A stretch of DNA of 30,777 nucleotides from AEGEAN-183 sp964342745 (GTDB taxonomy: Bacteria > Pseudomonadota > Gammaproteobacteria > Magnimaribacterales > Magnimaribacteraceae). The notes below the pieces were generated by a model. That model was not told the origin of the DNA. It was given only the letters and a program-made list of their open reading frames with translations, and did not search any database. Each line of letters starts with the position of its first letter. Position 1 is the stretch's first letter. A program made the translations under genes and the position numbers. Positions 26,265-30,777 of this stretch are shown here, piece after piece. The stretch is from positions 1 through 30,777 of the forward strand of contig CAYFFW010000016.1 in assembly GCA_964342745.1 (NCBI GenBank), in the 5' to 3' direction.

Positions 26265-26575
26265 TGAAATCTCCTGACTTCTCTAGGTCAGACAGGCTTT
26301 CTGATCTAATAAGGACTGAAATCTCTATTATATTAAGGGATGAGGTCAGAGACCCAAGACTTGATGGTCTAACTATAATTAGAGTAGAACTTTCTAAAGA
26401 TACAAAAAAAGCTTTTGTGTTTTTTTCCCCTTCAAATAGCTTTTCACAATCAAACCCCCAAGAAATATTTCAGGCATTAAAAAAAGCTAAAGGGTTTATA
26501 AGAAGTAATTTAGGAAAAAAAATAAAAATAAAATACTTACCTGAATTGTCTTTTCATGAAGACTTAACACCCTAA
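26264..26575 (+). CDS. rbfA: Ribosome-binding factor A, short C-terminus
   Basis: RbfA is a KH-fold factor that binds 30S precursors near the 16S 5' helix during assembly. The family pattern is clear: RSDRLSDLIRTEISIILRDE, VRDPRLDGLTIIRVELS, AFVFFSPS, ALKKAKGFIRSNLGKKIKIK and YLPELSFHED. The 103-residue protein stops immediately after the last strand, while E. coli RbfA (133 residues) continues for about 30 more, including the conserved segment after the Asp. Only 4 bases separate the stop from truB, so no frameshifted remainder can be hidden there. I take the ATG at 26264 (TGATG overlap with infB) rather than the TTG one codon upstream. Confidence 0.9.
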   Translation: MKSPDFSRSDRLSDLIRTEISIILRDEVRDPRLDGLTIIRVELSKDTKKAFVFFSPSNSFSQSNPQEIFQALKKAKGFIRSNLGKKIKIKYLPELSFHEDLTP

Positions 26576-26579
26576 AGTT

Positions 26580-27467
26580 ATGGATGGTTTTATTTTATTA
26601 GATAAACCAACAGGCATTACTTCTGCTAAATGTGTTTCTATTATTAAAGGAATTTTGAAAGAAAAGAAAGTAGGTCATTGTGGAACTTTAGATCCACTGG
26701 CAACTGGAATGCTACCTATTTGTTTAGGAGAGGCTACAAAATTTAGCGATTATGTTACTAGTAAGTTAAAAAAATATTCAGTCAGAGCGTTACTTGGAGT
26801 TGAAACAGATTCAGGTGATATAACTGGATCTAAAATAGCAATAAAAGAAGTAAATTTCACTAACACAGAATTAAAGAAGGTATTAAGAACTATGAAAGGT
26901 AATCTAGATCAAATGCCCCCAATGTATTCAGCAATAAAGCAGAATGGAAAGCCTATGTATTATTGGGCAAGAAGAGGTATTTACTTAAAGAGAAAAGCCA
27001 AGAAGATATACATAAAAGAAATAAAGTTAAAGTCGATAAAGAAAGGCATCCATCTTGATTTGGAGATAACTTGCTCTAAAGGAACTTATATAAGGACTTT
27101 AGTTGAATCTATTGGCAGAAAATTAAATACTTTAGCTACAGTAGAGCAATTGAGAAGAACTCATATAGGGTCTTATAACGAATCTGATATGACAAAGCTA
27201 AGTACGGAAAAGAGTTTGTTTTTGGAGAATATTATTGAATGTGATTTGTTATTAGAAGGTTTTCCGAAACATATTCTTAGTCCCGAAGAGACAAAAAAAA
27301 TTATAAATGGGCAGCAACTAGACTATAATGCCGGCAAAATAAAAGAAGGAATAGTAAGGTTATACGAAAAAGAAGGTTCGTTTATTGGAATTGGAAACGT
27401 AGATTCAGCAATGAAGCTTTCACCTAAAAGGTTATTAAATACTAGTGAATGTTCTTCACCTTCATAA
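26580..27467 (+). CDS. truB: tRNA pseudouridine-55 synthase TruB
   Basis: TruB converts U55 in the T loop of tRNAs to pseudouridine and also acts as a tRNA chaperone. The 295-residue protein (E. coli 314) opens MDGFILLDKPTGITS and carries the catalytic D38 in VGHCGTLDPLATGMLPICLG. The Tyr-containing MYSAIKQNGKPMYYWARRG and the basic EITCSKGTYIRTLVESIG complete the catalytic fold. The C-terminal part from about 235 is a reduced PUA-like domain. It starts 4 bases after rbfA and ends 14 bases before rpsO. The infB-rbfA-truB-rpsO-pnp order is standard. Confidence 0.96.
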   Translation: MDGFILLDKPTGITSAKCVSIIKGILKEKKVGHCGTLDPLATGMLPICLGEATKFSDYVTSKLKKYSVRALLGVETDSGDITGSKIAIKEVNFTNTELKKVLRTMKGNLDQMPPMYSAIKQNGKPMYYWARRGIYLKRKAKKIYIKEIKLKSIKKGIHLDLEITCSKGTYIRTLVESIGRKLNTLATVEQLRRTHIGSYNESDMTKLSTEKSLFLENIIECDLLLEGFPKHILSPEETKKIINGQQLDYNAGKIKEGIVRLYEKEGSFIGIGNVDSAMKLSPKRLLNTSECSSPS

Positions 27468-27481
27468 TATAGGAAATAGTT

Positions 27482-27751
27482 TTGGTTTTAGACAATACAC
27501 AAAAGAAACAAATAGTTTCTAAATACGGAAGATCTTCTGGGGACACAGGTTCTCCAGAGGTTCAAATTGCTTTATTGTCAGCAAATATTGAGTCTCTACA
27601 AAATCACTTTAAAGTGAACTCAAAAGACCATCATTCAAGAACAGGTTTAATTAAGATGGTAAACCAAAGAAGGAAGCTCCTAGATTATTTGAAAAAGAAG
27701 AAACCAGACACTTACTCGAAGATTCTTAGCGAACTAGGGCTAAGAAAATAA
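27482..27751 (+). CDS. rpsO: 30S ribosomal protein S15, TTG start
   Basis: S15 is a primary 16S rRNA-binding protein of the 30S platform. The product is 89 residues, the same as E. coli S15, with DTGSPEVQIALLSANIESLQ, the RNA-binding KDHHSRTGLIKMVNQRRKLL and the end ELGLRK. The start is TTG at 27482. There is no ATG in a suitable position, the length matches exactly, and AGGA at 27471-27474 lies 7 bases upstream. A weak start codon on a ribosomal protein gene is unusual and could be part of translational autoregulation, which E. coli S15 exerts through its own leader. pnp follows after 81 bases. Confidence 0.96.
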   Translation: MVLDNTQKKQIVSKYGRSSGDTGSPEVQIALLSANIESLQNHFKVNSKDHHSRTGLIKMVNQRRKLLDYLKKKKPDTYSKILSELGLRK

Positions 27752-27785
27752 TTTAAAATTATTTCTCTTAAATTTAAAATATAGG

Positions 27786-27806
27786 TTGTCCCAAATATTG
27801 GGACAA
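27786..27806 (+). promoter_or_regulatory. Perfect hairpin in the rpsO-pnp gap, candidate RNase III/PNPase control site
   Basis: TTGTCCCAA (27786-27794), loop ATA, TTGGGACAA (27798-27806) is a 9-bp stem with no mismatch. The following bases (AAGTTGAAAA) include no T-run, so it is not an intrinsic terminator. In E. coli the pnp leader has a stem-loop cut by RNase III and then used by PNPase to repress its own message. This hairpin is in the equivalent place, 26 bases before the pnp ATG. Its stem is shorter than classical RNase III substrates. Confidence 0.5.
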
Positions 27807-27832
27807 AAGTTGAAAATTATTAAATAAAGGAT

Positions 27833-29920
27833 ATGGAAAGTTATAAAAAAACAGTTAAATTGGGATCAAATGAAGTTACCTTCGAATCAGGTAAGGTAGC
27901 CAGACAAGCTACAGGCTCTGTAATTGTGAGCTCAGGCGAAACCCAAGTATTATCAACAGTTGTAGTAGGAAAGCCCCCTGGAGAACACCAAGATTTTTTC
28001 CCTCTTACAGTTAATTACATGGAAAAGACTTATGCTACTGGGAAAATACCCGGTGGCTTCTTTAAAAGAGAGGGTAGACCAACAGAGAAAGAGACTTTAA
28101 CTTCTCGTCTGATAGATAGGCCTATCAGGCCACTCTTTGAAGATGACTTCTTATATGAAGTCCAAGTAATTTGTACAGTACTTTCTTCAAATAAAGATGA
28201 AGATCCAGATATATTATCTTTTTTAGGGGCCTCAGCTGCACTAGCTATTTCAGGCCTACCTTTTAAAGGTCCATTAGGAGCTGCAAGAGTTGGGTTTATA
28301 GACGGTCAGTATTTGATCAATCCTAAAAGGAGCGAATTAAAAGAATCTTATCTTGATATGGTAATTGCTGGAAGTGAATCTGCAGTTATTATGGTTGAAT
28401 CTGAAGCTAAAGAACTAAATGAAGATCAAATGTTAGGAGGAATACTATTTGCTCATCAAGAAATGCAACCTGTTATAAAGGCAATTCAAGAAATGGCAGA
28501 AGAAATAGGTAAACCAGCTTTTGAATATGAATCAAAAGTGATGGATGCAGACTTATTTTCAGAAGTGGATGAAAAATTTTCTGAAAGAATTTCTTCAGCT
28601 TACTTAATACAAGATAAACAAGAAAGAGTTCAGGAATTATCATCAATTAAAGAAGCTTTAATTGAAGAGATGCTACCAAAAGATGAGGAACCTTCTTTAA
28701 CTGAATCTAGCCTTTATGATTGCTTCAAGAAAATAGAGAAAAGAATAGTTAGAGAAAAGCTTTTAAAAGGTGAATCAAGAATAGACGGAAGGAATTTAGA
28801 TACTGTCAGACCAATACATGTTGAGGCTGGTTTGCTTCATAATACCCATGGGTCCTCTCTGTTTACTAGAGGGGAAACTCAAGCCTTAGTAGCAGCAACT
28901 TTAGGTTCTCCTAGGCAAGCACAACTTATAGATGCTCTTGAGGGTGAATTCAAAGATCAATTTATGCTTCATTATAATTTTCCTCCTTATTCTGTAGGTG
29001 AAGCAGGTTTTTTAGCTGGACCTAAAAGAAGAGAAATAGGGCATGGAAAGTTAGCTAGGCGAGCTTTAGAGGCAGTTCTTCCTGATCCAGAAGATTTTCC
29101 TTATACAATTAGGGTAGTTTCGGAGATAACAGAATCTAATGGTTCAAGTTCTATGGCTTCAGTTTGTGGATCAAGTTTGGCTTTGATGGATGCTGGAATT
29201 CCAATTACTAAATCAGTTGCTGGAGTAGCTATGGGTTTAGTCAAGGAGGAAGAAAAATTTGCAGTAATGACCGATATCTTGGGAGATGAGGATCATTTAG
29301 GTGATATGGATTTTAAGGTTGCAGGAACAGCTGAAGGAATTACCGCTCTCCAGATGGATATTAAGATTGATGGGATAAACGAAGAAATCTTTGAAGTAGC
29401 TTTAGAGAAAGCCAACACAGCTAGACTTCATATTTTAGAGATCATGGATAAAGTCATTTCAGAACCTAGAAAAGAACTATCTTCAAAGGCCCCTCAGGCT
29501 GTAATAATGCAAATTAATACAAAGAAAATAAGAGATGTTATTGGTAAGGGCGGTGAAACTATAAGAGGTCTTGTAGAAGAAACAGGTAGTCAGATAGATA
29601 TTGATGATTCAGGAAAGATTACAATTTATGGAGACTCGCCTGAATCAAGACAAATGGCTATTGATAGGATTAACGCTCTGACAGAGGAACCTGAAGTCAA
29701 TAAGATTTACACAGGAAAAGTAGCAAATATAGTAGATTTTGGAGCATTTGTTACGATTATGCCAGGAAGGGATGGTTTAGTTCATGTTTCAGAAATATCA
29801 GAAGAAAGAGTTGAAAATGTTTCTGATTATTTTGTTGAAGGTGAAGAAGTGCAAGTCAAAGTATTAGAAGTAGATAGACAGGGGAAGATCAAATTAACCA
29901 TGAAAGGATTAGACGATTAA
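27833..29920 (+). CDS. pnp: Polyribonucleotide nucleotidyltransferase (PNPase)
   Basis: PNPase is a trimeric 3'-5' phosphorolytic exoribonuclease and a core RNA-decay enzyme. The 695-residue protein (E. coli 711) has a first RNase PH domain (QDFFPLTVNYMEKTYATGKI, then GRPTEKETLTSRLIDRPIRP), an alpha-helical linker, a second catalytic RNase PH domain (FTRGETQALVAATLGS, FPPYSVGE, and DILGDEDHLGDMDFKVAG with the catalytic Asp residues), a KH domain (IRDVIGKGGETIRGL, about 555-615) and an S1 domain from about 624. AAGGA lies only one base from the ATG, too close for a good Shine-Dalgarno, but homology to the E. coli N-terminus fixes this start. Autoregulation via the leader hairpin is possible. 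Confidence 0.97.
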   Translation: MESYKKTVKLGSNEVTFESGKVARQATGSVIVSSGETQVLSTVVVGKPPGEHQDFFPLTVNYMEKTYATGKIPGGFFKREGRPTEKETLTSRLIDRPIRPLFEDDFLYEVQVICTVLSSNKDEDPDILSFLGASAALAISGLPFKGPLGAARVGFIDGQYLINPKRSELKESYLDMVIAGSESAVIMVESEAKELNEDQMLGGILFAHQEMQPVIKAIQEMAEEIGKPAFEYESKVMDADLFSEVDEKFSERISSAYLIQDKQERVQELSSIKEALIEEMLPKDEEPSLTESSLYDCFKKIEKRIVREKLLKGESRIDGRNLDTVRPIHVEAGLLHNTHGSSLFTRGETQALVAATLGSPRQAQLIDALEGEFKDQFMLHYNFPPYSVGEAGFLAGPKRREIGHGKLARRALEAVLPDPEDFPYTIRVVSEITESNGSSSMASVCGSSLALMDAGIPITKSVAGVAMGLVKEEEKFAVMTDILGDEDHLGDMDFKVAGTAEGITALQMDIKIDGINEEIFEVALEKANTARLHILEIMDKVISEPRKELSSKAPQAVIMQINTKKIRDVIGKGGETIRGLVEETGSQIDIDDSGKITIYGDSPESRQMAIDRINALTEEPEVNKIYTGKVANIVDFGAFVTIMPGRDGLVHVSEISEERVENVSDYFVEGEEVQVKVLEVDRQGKIKLTMKGLDD

Positions 29921-29956
29921 AATTTGATACTTTGTTTATTTTATGATACGTCTAAT

Positions 29957-29985
29957 TTGTTAAATTCTATTCTTTCTAGTTAAAT
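29957..29985 (+). promoter_or_regulatory. Weak candidate promoter for the small-protein pair
   Basis: TTGTTA (29957-29962), 17 bases, then TTAAAT (29980-29985): about 4/6 matches at each box, correct spacing. It lies in the only gap (119 bases) before the first small-protein gene that could hold a promoter. In DNA this AT-rich such matches arise by chance. Confidence 0.25.
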
Positions 29986-29990
29986 GAGGC

Positions 29991-30018
29991 TGTCTGGGCT
30001 TGGCTCAGGCATTTGTTT
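29991..30018 (+). terminator. Hairpin after pnp, weak terminator or leader structure
   Basis: TGTCTGGGC (29991-29999), loop TTG, GCTCAGGCA (30003-30011) form 9 pairs, two of them G-U, followed by TTTGTTT. It is GC-rich against its surroundings. It may end the pnp transcript, although the T-run is interrupted, or be a 5' leader stem-loop of the small gene at 30040. Confidence 0.4.
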
Positions 30019-30039
30019 AGCTAAATTAATGGGTGAAAT

Positions 30040-30258
30040 ATGAATGCACTTAATATGGTAAAAGATCTAATAGGTCAATTAACTGGCATCATAGTATCTC
30101 TTATCGCACTTGGAGTTGCTGCTGGAGTAGTATTCGGTGGTGGTCTTCCTTTTGTAGGTGGAGTTCTTGATGGCCTTCTTGGACTGGTTAACACTCTTGG
30201 TGATAACGGTCTAGTAGGTTTAATCGTACTAGCGGTTTTACTTGACCTTTATAGATAA
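30040..30258 (+). CDS. Small two-helix membrane protein of unknown function, copy 1
   Basis: I do not recognise this 72-residue protein. It has a short polar N-terminus (MNALNMVKDLIGQ), a hydrophobic segment at about 14-33, a Gly-rich turn with P37-F38, and a second hydrophobic stretch at about 57-70 ending DLYR. There is no signal-peptide cleavage site, no Cys, and no buried carboxylate in the second helix as in ATP-synthase subunit c. It aligns without gaps to the product at 30337-30564: 22 of 72 positions identical, including F32-G33, P37-F38, G40, V42, T52-L53-G54 and G57-L58. GGGTGA before the ATG is a good Shine-Dalgarno variant. Codons lean to CTT, GGT and ATC, unlike neighbouring genes that favour TTA, GGA and ATA. 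A strong terminator follows. Confidence 0.8.
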   Translation: MNALNMVKDLIGQLTGIIVSLIALGVAAGVVFGGGLPFVGGVLDGLLGLVNTLGDNGLVGLIVLAVLLDLYR

Positions 30259-30279
30259 GTTTTTACTTAGCTATTGCAT

Positions 30280-30316
30280 AGAAAGGGGGCCTCTAGAGGT
30301 ACCCCTTTCTTTTTTT
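30280..30316 (+). terminator. Strong intrinsic terminator between the two small membrane proteins
   Basis: AGAAAGGGG (30280-30288) pairs with CCCCTTTCT (30302-30310), and the interior CCTC/GAGG (30290-30299) extends the stem to about 13 pairs with one small irregularity. Seven Ts (30310-30316) follow. The next ATG (30337) is 20 bases beyond the T-run, so no promoter fits between them. The stem is nearly symmetrical but its T-run serves the plus strand. Confidence 0.85.
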
Positions 30317-30336
30317 AAGGTTACTTAGGGGGTGAT

Positions 30337-30564
30337 ATGGATCTTGTAGAAAGAATAAAACGTTGGTTGTGGGAAGCAACTAAGATTTTAGCTTTGATAG
30401 TAGCTGTTTCAGTACTGGTTTCTGTTTTGTTTGGACCTTCAGCACCATTTTTTGGTAATGTTATGACGAACTTGGGACCTGTTATTGATACACTGGGATC
30501 TGAAGGATTGGCTGTCATCATAGCTCTAATATTAATTTTAGGGATTTGGAACGGCAGATCTTAA
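30337..30564 (+). CDS. Small two-helix membrane protein of unknown function, copy 2
   Basis: This is the paralogue of the product at 30040-30258, 75 residues, function unknown. The N-terminus is amphipathic and basic (MDLVERIKRWLWEATK), followed by a hydrophobic segment at about 17-33, a loop with P34, P37 and F38-F39, and a second hydrophobic segment at about 57-70, ending WNGRS. The shared core is F-G-x3-P-F-x-G-x-V and T-L-G-x2-G-L. Copy 2 has Trp and charged residues near the N-terminus that copy 1 lacks, so the two may have different partners or roles. GGGGGTGAT abuts the ATG as an SD-like element, similar to copy 1. Its message must come by read-through of the terminator upstream, or from a promoter inside copy 1. 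Its own terminator follows 15 bases after the stop. Confidence 0.78.
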   Translation: MDLVERIKRWLWEATKILALIVAVSVLVSVLFGPSAPFFGNVMTNLGPVIDTLGSEGLAVIIALILILGIWNGRS

Positions 30565-30579
30565 AAAAAGGATTAAAAT

Positions 30580-30610
30580 AAAAAGGCATCTTTAAAGATG
30601 CCTTTTTTTT
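30580..30610 (+). terminator. Strong intrinsic terminator after the second small membrane protein
   Basis: An A-tract (30580-30584), GGCATC (30585-30590), loop TTTAAA, GATGCC (30597-30602), and eight Ts (30603-30610). The GC stem is perfect and the A/T flanks extend it by up to five more pairs. The next ATG is 14 bases after the T-run. Confidence 0.9.
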
Positions 30611-30624
30611 ATTTAGGAAAAAAT

Positions 30625-30777
30625 ATGAAGATACAAGAAGGAAGAGTCTCGATTGAAGAGGCAGTTGAAATAGGAACAGGGGGTCAACAACCCTTATTAG
30701 CAGATATATTCTTACCTCCTAAAGAAGAGTCTAATAGACCTGCAATTTTGTTTGTTCACGGAGGAGGGTGGATAGAA
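30625..30777 (+). CDS. Alpha/beta-hydrolase (esterase-like), 5' part only
   Basis: An ATG at 30625 opens a frame that runs off the window after 51 codons. The protein begins MKIQEGRVSIEEAVEIGTGG and reaches LLADIFLPPKEESNRPAILF and then VHGGGWIE. A first strand with D-x-F/Y-x-P, then hydrophobic strand and H-G-G-G-W, is the oxyanion-hole region of HSL/carboxylesterase-like alpha/beta hydrolases. The catalytic Ser, Asp and His lie outside. Substrate cannot be inferred. AGGA at about 30615-30618 is a suitable Shine-Dalgarno. As the terminator T-run ends 14 bases before the ATG, it either depends on read-through or has a promoter overlapping the terminator. Confidence 0.75.
   Translation, partial: MKIQEGRVSIEEAVEIGTGGQQPLLADIFLPPKEESNRPAILFVHGGGWIE

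Noticed and set aside
27786..27806. The rpsO-pnp hairpin as an intrinsic terminator
   Set aside because: The stem is good but followed by AAGTTGAAAA, with no T-run on either strand.
30040..30564. The small membrane proteins as ATP-synthase subunit c or a similar proteolipid
   Set aside because: Size and two-helix shape fit, but there is no conserved Asp/Glu in the middle of the second helix, and no atp genes are nearby.

Overview
The window is AT-rich, gene-dense chromosomal DNA from a proteobacterium, most likely a streamlined marine gammaproteobacterium of the SAR86 kind. That placement is an inference from four things: low GC, very short or overlapping gene junctions, the gammaproteobacterial gene order (pepA|lptF-lptG; map-glnD-dapD; carA-carB-greA-rlmE-ftsH-glmM-tpiA-secG-tRNALeu(GAG)-tRNAfMet-rimP-nusA-infB-rbfA-truB-rpsO-pnp), and protein sequences close to their gammaproteobacterial counterparts. 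I see no insertion sequence, phage, CRISPR array or integration site.

Layout. 1-1957 (minus): the 5' part of holC and complete pepA. 2101-4163 (plus): lptF-lptG, the LPS-export permease pair, facing a small RDD membrane protein (minus). 4645-6138 (plus): a POT-family peptide transporter. 6189-11768 (minus): map-glnD-dapD-dapE, with a good sigma70 promoter in front of dapD. 11769-11931: a divergent control region with a likely carAB promoter, two hairpins and a 32-codon leader ORF. 11932-29920 (plus): a long housekeeping run joining carbamoyl phosphate synthesis (carAB), transcription fidelity (greA), rRNA methylation (rlmE), membrane proteolysis (ftsH), cell-wall precursor synthesis (glmM), glycolysis (tpiA), secretion (secG), two tRNA genes, and the translation/RNA-decay operon rimP-nusA-infB-rbfA-truB-rpsO-pnp. 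A strong promoter between the two tRNA genes divides this run. 30040-30564: two tandem, paralogous two-helix small membrane proteins of unknown function, each followed by a strong intrinsic terminator. 30625-30777: the start of an alpha/beta-hydrolase.

Most genes are ordinary and intact. The points worth a second look lie mainly between them. (i) The carAB leader combines a promoter, a terminator-like hairpin with nine Ts, and a leader ORF that runs through the hairpin and stops one base before carA, which resembles pyrBI-type attenuation. (ii) The initiator tRNA has a U1-U72 mismatch in place of the usual C1-A72. (iii) The small-protein pair aligns without gaps over 72 residues at about 31% identity, is arranged gene-terminator-gene-terminator, and uses codons unlike its neighbours. 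(iv) The rpsO-pnp gap holds a perfect 9-bp hairpin without a T-run, a candidate RNase III/PNPase autoregulation site. (v) RbfA lacks its usual C-terminal segment, and folP and yhbY are absent from their customary positions. Terminators repeatedly sit within 11-36 bases of the next start codon, so read-through or attenuation is probably a real control layer here.
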